From JAWPMT01 sp964653795 (GTDB lineage: Bacteria > Bacteroidota > Bacteroidia > Cytophagales > Cyclobacteriaceae), in the NCBI GenBank assembly GCA_964653795.1, contig CAZZHO010000006.1:1-58037 (forward strand): a stretch of DNA of 58,037 bases, in the 5' to 3' direction. Positions 1 to 8,503 of this stretch are shown in pieces; the first letter of the stretch is position 1, and each line of letters opens with the position of its first letter. Both the position numbers and the translations under genes were made by a program. Under the pieces are notes generated by a model. It was given only the letters and a program-made list of their open reading frames with translations, made no database searches and had not been told where the DNA came from.

Positions 1-860
1 GATTGAACGGGATGGTGTTCTCTGATTTTGTAGAGCAGTTTGGACAAGACCACTTGGAGGAGAGTCTCGTGGCTTTAGAATTATTCACTCAACATGGAAG
101 TGGTGAATTTGCAATAAGACCATTTATTCAAGAACGTGAGGCATTGGTAATGGCTAAGATGTTGGAGTGGTCGAAGCACGAAAACTACCATGTCCGCAGG
201 TTGGCAAGTGAAGGTTGTCGCTCTAGACTTCCATGGGCCATGGCATTACCCCGGTTTAAGAAGGATCCTTCCTTGATCTTTCCCGTCCTGGAGAACCTGA
301 AAGATGATCCTGAGGAATATGTTAGGAAGAGTGTGGCCAATAACCTTAATGACCTAACCAAAGACAATCCAGATCAGGTATTGGATATACTAAAGCAATG
401 GAATAAAAAACCTACTAAAGGGACCAGTTGGATCATAAAACATGGTCTGCGTGGGTTAGTAAAGTCTGGTAACCAAAGAGCACTGAAGTTGCTAGGGTTC
501 AAAAGGGCCAAGATTATGCTGCTCGATTTTAAGATTCATACGCCCAAAGTAGTTTTCGGTGAGGAGTTGGTATTCTCTTTTGACTTAAGGAATGATGGGC
601 AGACTGATGTCTCAGTGGTGGTGGATTATGAGATTCACTTTATGAAAGCCAATGGTACTTTGGCCCCTAAAGTGTTTAAGATCAAAAACCTGAGATTGAA
701 GAAGGGAGAGAAGGCTAGTTTGGAAAAAATACATTCCATTCGACCCATAACGACTCGAAAATATTATCCTGGAGTACAGAAGGTAGGAGTACAGGTAAAT
801 GGTAAGGTTCTGGGGCTCGAGGAATTTGAGCTGGTGATGGAGGGAGATATTGAATCTTAG
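1..860 (+). CDS. DNA alkylation repair protein, AlkC/AlkD HEAT-like family (5' partial)
   Basis: The frame is open to the left window edge, so the true start lies outside; about 285 residues are visible. The first roughly 165 residues look like the HEAT-like repeats of AlkC/AlkD DNA glycosylases, which remove N3- and N7-alkylated purines (HVRRLASEGCRSRLPWA and a KDDPEEYVRKSVANNLND helix pair). After about residue 170 the sequence turns beta-rich (LDFKIHTPKVVFGEELVFSF through GVQVNGKVLGLEEFEL), which fits the C-terminal Ig-like domain known in part of the AlkC branch. It ends 8 bp before the convergent lipoprotein gene. The family is fairly certain, the AlkC subgroup less so. Confidence 0.8.
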   Translation, partial: LNGMVFSDFVEQFGQDHLEESLVALELFTQHGSGEFAIRPFIQEREALVMAKMLEWSKHENYHVRRLASEGCRSRLPWAMALPRFKKDPSLIFPVLENLKDDPEEYVRKSVANNLNDLTKDNPDQVLDILKQWNKKPTKGTSWIIKHGLRGLVKSGNQRALKLLGFKRAKIMLLDFKIHTPKVVFGEELVFSFDLRNDGQTDVSVVVDYEIHFMKANGTLAPKVFKIKNLRLKKGEKASLEKIHSIRPITTRKYYPGVQKVGVQVNGKVLGLEEFELVMEGDIES

Positions 861-868
861 TATGCGAG

Positions 869-1600
869 TCAATTACAGAGGTACCCGTAGGTGTCAACAA
901 AGCTGCTTGTATTTCTTCCAGCTCTCACTGGATAACCAAGAGCGTTATATTCGTAGCTGAATAGATCTTCCTCTTCCCTGAAGACGACTTTTGACCTAAG
1001 GGGGTTATTAATGAAATTAAAAGGGCTATATCCTCCCAAAACATTTCCTTCTTCAAGGTAGAAAGTGAAGGGAATGTTGGAGTAATTACTTCTTAAAGTA
1101 TCATACTCGAAGTATTCAACTAGTTGAACTAATCCATTTGATGTGCGGACAAAAATTTCTTTAATGTTGTCATCCTCAAAATACGTGACTTGCATCCAAG
1201 TATTACCGTTATAGATTAGTTCTACAAACCTACCTAGCTCGTCTAGAATGTATACATTTTTACCTTGAAAAAAACCGGAGGAACTAAATTCTAAATCAGC
1301 ATTTACAATAATCGAATCGGCGAAATAGGATAATTCAGTTTGATTTTCTTGGTCATATATTTTAACAACTCTGCCTTGGTCATCCCATTCGAGAAATGTT
1401 TCAGTCAATTTGTTAAGACTTTCCCAATTTCCCACAACTCTTACTAGTTGGTTTAGCTCATTATATTCATAGGTGATATCTGCTGATCCTCTTTTTTCTG
1501 AGGTTAATAAGCACTTAGAATTCTTGACAGCCAGTATTTCCTCATCGCCACCGCATGAAAATAGTACTAGCAAAAGAAGAATTGACCTAAATCGTTTCAT
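869..1600 (-). CDS. putative lipoprotein with YD/RHS-like beta repeats
   Basis: This 243-residue protein starts with a lipoprotein signal: hydrophobic LLLLVLFSC, with Cys16 as the likely lipidated residue, followed by GGDEE. The remainder resembles short RHS/YD-type repeats common in Bacteroidota secreted lipoproteins (ITYEYNELNQLVRVVGNW, LEWDDQGRVVKIYDQ, FSYEYNALGYPVRAGR). It starts 2 bp after the lpdA stop, so it is probably co-transcribed with the 2-oxoglutarate dehydrogenase operon, although nothing suggests a metabolic link. The function is unknown. Expected location is the outer membrane or periplasm. Confidence 0.75.
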   Translation of the reverse strand: MKRFRSILLLLVLFSCGGDEEILAVKNSKCLLTSEKRGSADITYEYNELNQLVRVVGNWESLNKLTETFLEWDDQGRVVKIYDQENQTELSYFADSIIVNADLEFSSSGFFQGKNVYILDELGRFVELIYNGNTWMQVTYFEDDNIKEIFVRTSNGLVQLVEYFEYDTLRSNYSNIPFTFYLEEGNVLGGYSPFNFINNPLRSKVVFREEEDLFSYEYNALGYPVRAGRNTSSFVDTYGYLCN

Positions 1601-1602
1601 GC

Positions 1603-2997
1603 CTACATATGAATAGGCCGATTCTCAGTGGCAGCTAGACAAGCTTCTTTCACTGCTTCCATATAGGTTGGGTGCGCATGGGACATCCTGGCTACATCCT
1701 CTGCTGAAGCCCTAAATTCCATGGCTGTCACGCCTGTTGCGATCATATCGGCAGCTCTGGCCCCAATGATGTGCATTCCGAGAATCTCATCTGTTTCCTG
1801 ATCTGCCAGCACTTTCACTAAGCCCTCTACATCCATGGAGGCTCTTGCACGACCAAGCGCTTTGTACGGGAACTTACCAGTTTTGAACTTGCGTCCTTGC
1901 TCCTTCAACTGTTCTTCAGTGTAGCCAACACTTGCCACCTCAGGCCAGGTATATACCACACCGGGAATAAGATTATAGTTGATATGGGGTTTCTGACCCA
2001 CCATTTGCTCTGCCACAAATACGCCTTCTTCTTCGGCTTTATGAGCGAGCATCGCACCCTTCACGACATCACCTATTGCCCAAATATTGTCAACGCTCGT
2101 TTGCAAATGGTCATTTACTTCCACCTGACCTCTTTCCGTCATTTTTACGCCAGCAGCTTCCAAATTCAATCCTTCAGTATAAGGCCTTCTACCAATGGAA
2201 ACCAGGCAATAATCTCCTTTAAGAGAAACCGTTTCGCCTTTATCTGATTCAGCCGTTACGGTCACTTCTTTACCTTTTTTCTCGACGCCTGTCACTTTGT
2301 GCTTGAGGAAAAACTCAAAACCTAGTCCTTTCAATGACTTTTGAAGCTCTTTGCCCATGGTTTTATCCATAGAGGGGATCAAGCTATCCAGAAATTCGAC
2401 TACTGAAACCTTTGCACCAAGCCGCGCATAAACAGAGCCCAATTCCATCCCGATCACACCGCCACCGATCACAATCATGTGTTTCGGCACTTCTTTGAGC
2501 TCGAGGGCTTCGGTACTGGTAATGACTCTTTCCTTGTCCAATTCAATAAATGGTAGGTTCGCTGGCTTGGAGCCAGTAGCAATGATGATTTTCTCAGAAG
2601 TGATCTGCTTCTGCTCCTTGCCATCAATCTTGATCGTGTTTTTATCGACAAAAGAGCCGAGACCAGTGAAAACATCGATCTTGTTCTTTTTCATCAAATA
2701 AGCTACTCCATCAACATTCTGCTTCACAACATCTGCTTTTCGATTTATCATCTGCTTGATGTTGACTTTTGGCTTGTTGATATCGATACCGTGTGTTTTG
2801 AAGTGATGCTCTGCGGTATGAAAGTGCTCCGAGGAATCCAAAAGTGCCTTGGAAGGAATACACCCAACATTGAGACAAGTTCCACCGAGGGTATCATATT
2901 TTTCAATAATGGCAGTTTTCAATCCTAGTTGAGCGCATCGAATAGCTGCTACATATCCTCCGGGGCCTGAGCCAATAACGGTAACTTGATAGTCCAT
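1603..2997 (-). CDS. lpdA: dihydrolipoyl dehydrogenase (E3)
   Basis: This flavoprotein reoxidises dihydrolipoamide with NAD+ and is the E3 subunit of 2-oxo-acid dehydrogenase complexes. At 464 residues it has the usual length. Visible landmarks are the FAD-binding GSGPGGYVAAIRCAQLG, the redox disulfide in GGTCLNVGCIPSK (Cys41 and Cys46), an NAD-binding IGGGVIGMELGSVYARLG, the AIGDV FAD motif near residue 310 and the active-site pair His442/Glu447 in HPTYMEAVKEA. It follows sucA and sucB on the same strand, separated from sucB only by the inserted four-helix-bundle gene, so it probably serves the 2-oxoglutarate dehydrogenase complex. Confidence 0.96.
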   Translation of the reverse strand: MDYQVTVIGSGPGGYVAAIRCAQLGLKTAIIEKYDTLGGTCLNVGCIPSKALLDSSEHFHTAEHHFKTHGIDINKPKVNIKQMINRKADVVKQNVDGVAYLMKKNKIDVFTGLGSFVDKNTIKIDGKEQKQITSEKIIIATGSKPANLPFIELDKERVITSTEALELKEVPKHMIVIGGGVIGMELGSVYARLGAKVSVVEFLDSLIPSMDKTMGKELQKSLKGLGFEFFLKHKVTGVEKKGKEVTVTAESDKGETVSLKGDYCLVSIGRRPYTEGLNLEAAGVKMTERGQVEVNDHLQTSVDNIWAIGDVVKGAMLAHKAEEEGVFVAEQMVGQKPHINYNLIPGVVYTWPEVASVGYTEEQLKEQGRKFKTGKFPYKALGRARASMDVEGLVKVLADQETDEILGMHIIGARAADMIATGVTAMEFRASAEDVARMSHAHPTYMEAVKEACLAATENRPIHM

Positions 2998-3001
2998 ATT
3001 A

Positions 3002-3027
3002 TTAGTATTTAGGTAGCTTGTATCTGG
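3002..3027 (+). repeat. left terminal inverted repeat of the IVS-like cassette
   Basis: Read on the plus strand, this 26-nt end begins TTAGTATTTAGG and finishes GTATCTGG. It matches the reverse complement of 3377-3402 at 21 of 26 positions. It covers the last six codons and the stop of the four-helix-bundle ORF. Confidence 0.6.
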
Positions 3028-3374
3028 CTTCGAATACTCTCAGACAATGCTCTGATCATTTTACTTACCGATACTAGCTTAGTATGTATTGTGTTAAATC
3101 GATCTGTCTTCAGAAGATCTAGCCTTCTCGACAGGTCTAATTGAGTTTCTAATTCGAAAATAGATCCCTGGGAAATTGCCAAGAACTGCTTGAACTCTTT
3201 CTTGGAGTTTCTCCCTGCACCTGCAATGTTAGAAGGAACAGAGATAGAAGACCGTCTCATCTGTGATGTCAAGCCAAATTTCTCTTCATCTGGGAATGCT
3301 CTAGTTACTTCATAGATCTCTTCGCAGAGGTCCATGGCCAGTTTCCAAACTTCTAATTTTTGATAATGGTGCAT
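3009..3374 (-). CDS. four-helix bundle protein, S23/IVP family
   Basis: A 121-residue protein of the family encoded inside intervening sequences of some 23S rRNA genes and also found as free-standing genes in Bacteroidota. Typical features are the start YQKLEVWKLAMDLCEEIYEVT, the central FGLTSQMRRSSISVPSNIAGAGR and the FLAISQGSIFELETQLDLSRRL segment. The fold is a small pentameric helical bundle; the biochemical role is not established. The gene sits between sucB and lpdA and is flanked by inverted repeats. No rRNA is nearby. The reading of the family is secure; the function is not. Confidence 0.88.
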   Translation of the reverse strand: MHHYQKLEVWKLAMDLCEEIYEVTRAFPDEEKFGLTSQMRRSSISVPSNIAGAGRNSKKEFKQFLAISQGSIFELETQLDLSRRLDLLKTDRFNTIHTKLVSVSKMIRALSESIRSQIQAT

Positions 3375-3376
3375 TT

Positions 3377-3402
3377 CCAGATACCAAATACCAGAATACT
3401 AA
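3377..3402 (-). repeat. right terminal inverted repeat, iterated GTATYTG units
   Basis: Read on the minus strand it begins TTAGTATTCTGG and consists of three successive GTATTCTG, GTATTTG and GTATCTG units. The TAG at 3401-3399 is the sucB stop codon, so the cassette begins right at the end of sucB. It occupies the leader of the four-helix-bundle gene, 2 bp before its ATG. Confidence 0.6.
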
Positions 3403-4919
3403 ACTCCTAGAAGCAGTCTAGTAGGATCTTCTAATAACTGTTTAACTCTCACAAGGAAACTCACGGACTCTCTTCCGTCAATAATTCTGTGATCATAGGA
3501 TAACGCCACGTACATCATGGGTCTTACTACCACTTCTCCATTTTCAACTACAGCTCTTTCTACGATATTGTGCATTCCCAAAATCGCCGATTGCGGAGCG
3601 TTGATAATTGGAGTAGACATCATCGAGCCGAAGACGCCACCATTTGTAATGGTAAAAGTGCCACCGGTCATTTCTTCAATGCTGAGTTTGTTGTCTCTGG
3701 CTTTTGTAGCCAGTCTTACTACCTCTCTTTCGACCTGATCAAAAGACATAGCTTCGGCATTCCTTATCACTGGAACTACTAAACCTTTTGGCGCTGAAAC
3801 AGCTATAGAAATATCGCAGAAGTCATTGTAAACAATTTCTTCACCATCTATCATGGCATTTACTGCTGGCCAGTCTTGCAAAGCGACACAACATGCCTTG
3901 GTGAAGAAACTCATGAAACCTAGACCTACTTCATATTTCTCTTTGAACTGCTCCTTGTATTTCTTTCTGAGGTCCATGATCGGTTTCATGTTGACTTCAT
4001 TGAAGGTAGTGAGCATGGCGGTTTCGTTTTTCACGGAAACCAGCCTTCTGGAAACAGTTTTGCGGAGAGGCGTCATTTTTTGACGCTTTTGTTCCCTGCT
4101 GATGCCACCCCCTAACACTGGAGGTGCAATTTCAGGTTTCGCTTTTTCCGGAGCCTTAGGAGCTTCTGGTGCTTTTTTCTGTGCGGCTATCGCATCCTCT
4201 TTGGTAATGCGTCCGTCTCTTCCTGATCCAGTCACTGAGCCCGCACCAATTCCTTTTTCATCAAGGATTTTAGCTGCTGCAGGTGAAGCATGTCCTGTAG
4301 CGTAAGTCTGATTGGATGATGTGGATGGAGCTTCTGCGCTAGTGCCATTTGAGCTGGCTACTGCAGGTGCAGAGGAGGTAGCGCCTTCCATTACCTCAAT
4401 CTTGCAAATGAGCGCCCCAATCTCTAAAGTATCGCCTTCATTTGCGATCACTTCAAGCTTTCCTGTAGCCTCAGCTGTCAGATCGAAAGTGGCTTTATCC
4501 GACTCTATCTCAGCAATAACCTCATCTAGCTCGACCATGTCCCCGGTGTTCTTAGACCAGGTACCTATTGTTACCTCATTGATCGACTCTCCTACCGCCG
4601 GAACATGCATCTCGTGGATTTCACCTGTTTTTTCAGGCGCTGCGGCAGGTGCTGCAGCTGGCGCAGAAGCGGCCTTTGGAGCAGCTGATTCGTCAATTTC
4701 GCAAAGGACGGCACCGATTTCCAGCGTATCCCCTTCCTGAGCTACAATTTTCAGGACCCCCGCTGATTCGGCTGGGACTTCAAAAGTGGCCTTGTCGGAC
4801 TCAAGTTCACAAAGTATCTCGTCTAGTTCGACAGTGTCTCCGTCTTTTTTAGCCCATTGTGAAACGGTTACCTCAGTAATGGATTCGCCCACTGCTGGGA
4901 CTTTGATTTGGAGGCTCAT
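3399..4919 (-). CDS. sucB: 2-oxoglutarate dehydrogenase E2, dihydrolipoyllysine succinyltransferase, two lipoyl domains
   Basis: E2 core of the 2-oxoglutarate dehydrogenase complex, moving succinyl from lipoyl-lysine to CoA. The 506 residues show two lipoyl domains (ESDKATFEVPAE with Lys43, and ESDKATFDLTAE with Lys142), Ala/Pro-rich linkers, an E3-binding domain at about 212-250 (ASPAAAKILDEKGIG, GRDGRITKEDA), and the acyltransferase domain ending with SYDHRIIDG, where His477 and Asp481 are catalytic. One lipoyl domain is usual for SucB of proteobacteria. Directly downstream of sucA with a 12-bp gap, it identifies the complex as 2-oxoglutarate rather than pyruvate dehydrogenase. Confidence 0.95.
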   Translation of the reverse strand: MSLQIKVPAVGESITEVTVSQWAKKDGDTVELDEILCELESDKATFEVPAESAGVLKIVAQEGDTLEIGAVLCEIDESAAPKAASAPAAAPAAAPEKTGEIHEMHVPAVGESINEVTIGTWSKNTGDMVELDEVIAEIESDKATFDLTAEATGKLEVIANEGDTLEIGALICKIEVMEGATSSAPAVASSNGTSAEAPSTSSNQTYATGHASPAAAKILDEKGIGAGSVTGSGRDGRITKEDAIAAQKKAPEAPKAPEKAKPEIAPPVLGGGISREQKRQKMTPLRKTVSRRLVSVKNETAMLTTFNEVNMKPIMDLRKKYKEQFKEKYEVGLGFMSFFTKACCVALQDWPAVNAMIDGEEIVYNDFCDISIAVSAPKGLVVPVIRNAEAMSFDQVEREVVRLATKARDNKLSIEEMTGGTFTITNGGVFGSMMSTPIINAPQSAILGMHNIVERAVVENGEVVVRPMMYVALSYDHRIIDGRESVSFLVRVKQLLEDPTRLLLGV

Positions 4920-4931
4920 TATTTCTTTTAA

Positions 4932-7673
4932 TTAAAGGTCAAATGCTTTTTTTACGATTTCTTCTTGTTCCTGCTTATGGACTTTAGGGAAACCAGTTGC
5001 AGGAGATGAACTCGCTACTCGACTCACGAGTTCCAATGGTTGTTTGAAGCTTTTATGAAATGTTCTTAACATAAAGGTCCATGCGCCCATGTTTTCAGGT
5101 TCTTCCTGAACCCACACGAGTTTAGGACTTGAATACTTCTTAAGAATGGTCTGAAGCTGCTTCTCAGGGAATGGATAAAGCTGCTCTATTCTCACTACGG
5201 CAATATCTTTGGCTTTTCTCTTCTGCTGCTCCTCTAATAAGTCATAGTAGACTTTCCCAGAACACAACAATACTTTCTTCACCGACTTGTTAGTGACATA
5301 GTTGTCACCTATCACTTCCTGAAATTCTCCAGAAGTAAAATCAGCTACCGGTGACACCACTTTCGGATGTCTCAACAATGATTTCGGTGAGAACACCACA
5401 CAAGGCTTTCTAAACTCCCAGGTGATTTGTCTTCTTAGTAGGTGAAATAGGTTCGCAGGAGTCGTGATGTTCGTCATGATCATATTCTCCTTTGCAGCCA
5501 TTTGCAGGAACCTTTCAGGTCTGGCGCTGGAGTGCTCAGGCCCTTGTCCTTCATAGCCGTGTGGCAATAACATGACCAACCCATTCATTCTTTGCCATTT
5601 ATTTTCAGCGCTGGTAATGAACTGGTCAATCATCACCTGCGCGCCGTTGGCGAAATCTCCGAATTGCGCTTCCCATAGAATCAAGGCATTAGGTGTGGCC
5701 ATCGCATAGCCATATTCGAATCCAAGCACTCCATATTCTGAAAGAAGTGAATTGTAAATCCTGAACGGCTCTTGACCTTCTTTTACGTGATCAAGATTGC
5801 TGTAAGGTTCATTCGTTTTAGAGTCGAATAAATAGGCGTGTCGATGGGAGAAAGTGCCTCTCTTCACATCTTGCCCTGACATTCTAACGATCTTTCCTTC
5901 AGCTAGAAGCGAACCGTATGCGAGCAATTCGCCATCTGCCCAGTTCAGTTCTTTCTTATCGAAAAAGTCTGCTTTTCTGTCTTTGAGCAGCTTATCGATT
6001 TGTTTTAGAGGTTTGAACTCCTTAGGTATGGTGGTGAGGGCTGTTGCCACTTGCTCAACCATTTCTTGAGAGATGGCTGTCTTAGGAGATTTTTCAAAGT
6101 CCTGCAAAGTAGACTTTCTCAAATGGTGCCATTCCTCTTCGATTTTCTGAGGCTTGTATTCTAGCGGGTTTTGCTTGACATCATTCAGACGATCCTGAAG
6201 CTGCTGCTTAAACTCTTTATCAATTTGCTTCGCCCTTTCCTCATTCATGACCCCTTTGGCGATGAGTTCCTTAACATATACATCGCGGGGATTAGGGTGC
6301 TTAGCAATTACGCCATATAGCTTGGGCTGTGTGAACTTAGGTTCATCACTTTCATTGTGACCATGCCTTCTATAACAAAGAAGGTCGATGAAAATATCTT
6401 TCTTGAATTTTTGACGGTATTCTACCGCGAGGTTGGCAGCGAAGTTGACAGCTTCTGCATCATCTCCATTTACATGAAGTATGGGTGCATCAACGATTTT
6501 GGCCAAGTCGGTACAATAAATACTAGACCTGGCATCGTCATAGTCCGTTGTGAAACCGACCTGGTTGTTAATAACCACATGAATCGTTCCACCGGTGCTG
6601 TAGCCATCGAGCAATGACATTTGCACACACTCATATACAATACCTTGACCAGCAACAGCCGCATCCCCGTGAATAAGGATAGGCACAGCCTTGCTCATGT
6701 CGCCTCTGTACTCATCATCAATTTGAGCGCGGGCGTACCCAAGCACCACCGGGTTGACTGCTTCCAAGTGTGATGGGTTTGGAGCAAGCTTTACATATAT
6801 CTTTTTTCCTTCAGGGGTATCTACATAACTGTTGTATCCCAAGTGATACTTCACATCGCCATCCCCCATGGTTAGATCGGGGGTCATAGTTCCTTCGAAT
6901 TCACTGAAGATTTCTTCGTAGGTCTTGCCCATGATATTGGCTAAGACATTGAGTCTACCCCTATGAGCCATCCCAAGAATTACTTCTTCGGCCCCGAGTT
7001 CAGCGGACCTTCGGATGATCTTGTCGATAGCAGGAATGGTATTCTCTCCACCTTCAAGCGAGAATCTTTTTTGTCCTAAAAACTTAGTGTGAAGGAAATT
7101 TTCAAATACAACAGCCTCGGTAAGCTTGGATAGAATCCTCTTTTTCTCAGTATCCGGAGGATTGATGTTGACGCCTTCGGTTTCTACTCTTTTCTTGAAC
7201 CATTCGAAAATGTCCGAATTGCGAATATGATTGTACTCATATCCTATATGGCCCAAATAAAGCCTAGCAAGGCGTTCTTTAATTTCTTTAAATGTCGCTT
7301 TACCAATCCCTAATTCTTCTCCAACATCGAAGGTTTCGGAGAAGTCGTTTTCTGAAAGCCCAAAATCTTCTAACCGTAATCTGGTGATGTGTGGCCTTCT
7401 TTCTCTGACAGGGTTAGTGTCAGATTTCAAGTGTGCCCTTGACCTGTGAGCGTAGATGAAGTTTCTAACCTTAATTTCTTTCGGACTACTCAGTGTGGAA
7501 GAAGCACCAGCATTGGAATGTCCGTTTTCACCATATCGCTCTTGAGAGAACTCGAAACCTTGAAAAAACTTCTTCCAAGATTCGTCTACACTTTCAGGGT
7601 CGTTTTTGTAAGAAAGGTATAGGTCGTCAATGTAACCGACATCAGCGTTTCCTACATACGAATATTCATCCAT
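4932..7673 (-). CDS. sucA: 2-oxoglutarate dehydrogenase E1 component
   Basis: Thiamine-diphosphate-dependent E1 subunit that decarboxylates 2-oxoglutarate in the TCA cycle. Length 913 fits the family. The N-terminus has the E1o-specific YIDDLYLSYKNDPESVDESW segment, the middle has GMAHRGRLNVLANIMGK, the ThDP region has LIHGDAAVAGQGIVYECVQM, and the C-terminal transketolase-like part has LLPHGYEGQGPEHSSARPERFLQ. It is the first gene of the operon sucA-sucB-(four-helix bundle)-lpdA-lipoprotein. A matching promoter lies 22-50 bp upstream, and it diverges from rpsP. Confidence 0.96.
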   Translation of the reverse strand: MDEYSYVGNADVGYIDDLYLSYKNDPESVDESWKKFFQGFEFSQERYGENGHSNAGASSTLSSPKEIKVRNFIYAHRSRAHLKSDTNPVRERRPHITRLRLEDFGLSENDFSETFDVGEELGIGKATFKEIKERLARLYLGHIGYEYNHIRNSDIFEWFKKRVETEGVNINPPDTEKKRILSKLTEAVVFENFLHTKFLGQKRFSLEGGENTIPAIDKIIRRSAELGAEEVILGMAHRGRLNVLANIMGKTYEEIFSEFEGTMTPDLTMGDGDVKYHLGYNSYVDTPEGKKIYVKLAPNPSHLEAVNPVVLGYARAQIDDEYRGDMSKAVPILIHGDAAVAGQGIVYECVQMSLLDGYSTGGTIHVVINNQVGFTTDYDDARSSIYCTDLAKIVDAPILHVNGDDAEAVNFAANLAVEYRQKFKKDIFIDLLCYRRHGHNESDEPKFTQPKLYGVIAKHPNPRDVYVKELIAKGVMNEERAKQIDKEFKQQLQDRLNDVKQNPLEYKPQKIEEEWHHLRKSTLQDFEKSPKTAISQEMVEQVATALTTIPKEFKPLKQIDKLLKDRKADFFDKKELNWADGELLAYGSLLAEGKIVRMSGQDVKRGTFSHRHAYLFDSKTNEPYSNLDHVKEGQEPFRIYNSLLSEYGVLGFEYGYAMATPNALILWEAQFGDFANGAQVMIDQFITSAENKWQRMNGLVMLLPHGYEGQGPEHSSARPERFLQMAAKENMIMTNITTPANLFHLLRRQITWEFRKPCVVFSPKSLLRHPKVVSPVADFTSGEFQEVIGDNYVTNKSVKKVLLCSGKVYYDLLEEQQKRKAKDIAVVRIEQLYPFPEKQLQTILKKYSSPKLVWVQEEPENMGAWTFMLRTFHKSFKQPLELVSRVASSSPATGFPKVHKQEQEEIVKKAFDL

Positions 7674-7694
7674 GGGATTGAGGTATTTTCAATT

Positions 7695-7723
7695 CAAAGA
7701 TACTATACATTTTTTTATCCAAA
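7695..7723 (-). promoter_or_regulatory. promoter of sucA operon
   Basis: On the minus strand, TTTG (7723-7720), 17 nt, then TATCTTTG (7702-7695). This fits the Bacteroidota primary sigma factor consensus TTTG / TAnnTTTG. The start would fall near 7688, giving a short leader of about 15 nt before sucA. Confidence 0.75.
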
Positions 7724-7789
7724 AACCGCCTAAACGATTATGCATTTTGATTGTCTTGAGAAGCTGATGATTGCAATGTTTGGTTACGG

Positions 7790-7821
7790 TTTGAAATATG
7801 TATGTAATAACAGTATCTTTG
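7790..7821 (+). promoter_or_regulatory. promoter of rpsP operon
   Basis: TTTG (7790-7793), 20 nt, TATCTTTG (7814-7821): a full match to the Bacteroidota consensus, 52 bp before the rpsP ATG. The gap between the divergent sucA and rpsP genes (7674-7872) is explained by these two promoters. Confidence 0.82.
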
Positions 7822-7872
7822 CGCTCCTGTTTTAAAAATTTGAATGGACGAGTTCCATAAACAAAAACAATT

Positions 7873-8490
7873 ATGCCAGTAAAAATCAGATTAGCGCGTC
7901 GAGGACGCAAGAAAGCTGCCATGTATGATGTAGTCGTTGCAGACGCAAGGGCTCCAAGAGACGGACGTTTCATCGAAAAGATTGGAACGTACAATCCTAA
8001 TACCGATCCTGCTACTGTGAATATTGATAATGACAGAGCGTTCAAATGGGTGATGGATGGTGCACAGCCAACTGACACTGTAAGAGCAATGCTCTCTTAT
8101 AGAGGTGTTTTGATGAGAAAGCACTTACAAGTTGGTGTTGATAAAGGTGCAATCACGCAAGAAGAGGCTGACAAGAAATTAGAGGCCTGGATTGCGGACA
8201 AAGAAGGTAAGATTCAAGGTAAAGTTGATAAGCTTGCTAAAGACAAGGCTGACCAAGCGAAAGCCAAGTTGGAGGCTGAAGCCAAAGTCAACCAAGCTAG
8301 AATTGATGCTCAGCTAGCCAAGAAAAAAGAAGCTGAAGCTGCATTAGCTGCTGAAGTTGCGGAGGCAAATACTGAAGAAGGAGAGAAGGAATTGGCTGAG
8401 GAAGGTGCGGAAGCTGTAGCTGAAGCAGAAGCCGCTGCGGAAGAATCTGCTCCTACTGAAAAGTCTTCAGAAGAGCCAAAAGCAGAATAA
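7873..8490 (+). CDS. rpsP: 30S ribosomal protein S16 with long acidic/alanine-rich tail
   Basis: The N-terminal 85 or so residues are classic S16 (MPVKIRLARRGRKKAAMYDVVVADARAPRDGRFIEKIGTYNP), a small-subunit assembly protein. The protein continues to 205 residues, while most bacterial S16 are 80-100. The tail is low-complexity Lys/Ala/Glu (about residues 105-205), probably a coiled helix followed by a disordered acidic end. Extended S16 tails are common in Bacteroidota. First gene of the conserved rpsP-rimM-trmD-rplS cluster. Confidence 0.97.
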   Translation: MPVKIRLARRGRKKAAMYDVVVADARAPRDGRFIEKIGTYNPNTDPATVNIDNDRAFKWVMDGAQPTDTVRAMLSYRGVLMRKHLQVGVDKGAITQEEADKKLEAWIADKEGKIQGKVDKLAKDKADQAKAKLEAEAKVNQARIDAQLAKKKEAEAALAAEVAEANTEEGEKELAEEGAEAVAEAEAAAEESAPTEKSSEEPKAE

Positions 8491-8503
8491 GAATTCTTGA
8501 CTT

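Larger units (their letters stand above)
3002..3402 (-). mobile_element. IVS-like cassette: four-helix-bundle gene with terminal inverted repeats
   Basis: A 401-bp unit lies between the sucB stop and the lpdA start. Its ends, 3002-3027 and 3377-3402, are inverted copies of each other with 21 of 26 positions identical plus one possible G-U pair. Inside is a four-helix-bundle (S23/IVP type) gene. Intervening sequences of bacterial 23S rRNA genes have the same plan: complementary ends forming a stem and, in the longer ones, an S23-type ORF. The right repeat overlaps the sucB stop codon and the left repeat overlaps the last codons of the ORF. That this is one mobile or formerly mobile unit is inference. 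Confidence 0.5.

Noticed and set aside
1897..2247. Plus-strand open frame of 116 codons opposite lpdA
   Set aside because: It lies wholly within the well-supported lpdA gene on the other strand, has no RBS and resembles no family.
3009..3374. 23S rRNA gene or fragment near the S23/IVP-type protein
   Set aside because: The flanks are sucB and lpdA coding sequence; no rRNA sequence is present.
4312..4740. Plus-strand open frame of 142 codons opposite sucB
   Set aside because: It mirrors the Ala/Pro-rich linkers and lipoyl domains of sucB; such low-complexity coding gives long antisense frames by chance.
7689..8124. Minus-strand frames of 129 and 77 codons over the sucA-rpsP gap and rpsP
   Set aside because: They cross two good divergent promoters and overlap the S16 gene, with no protein-like composition.
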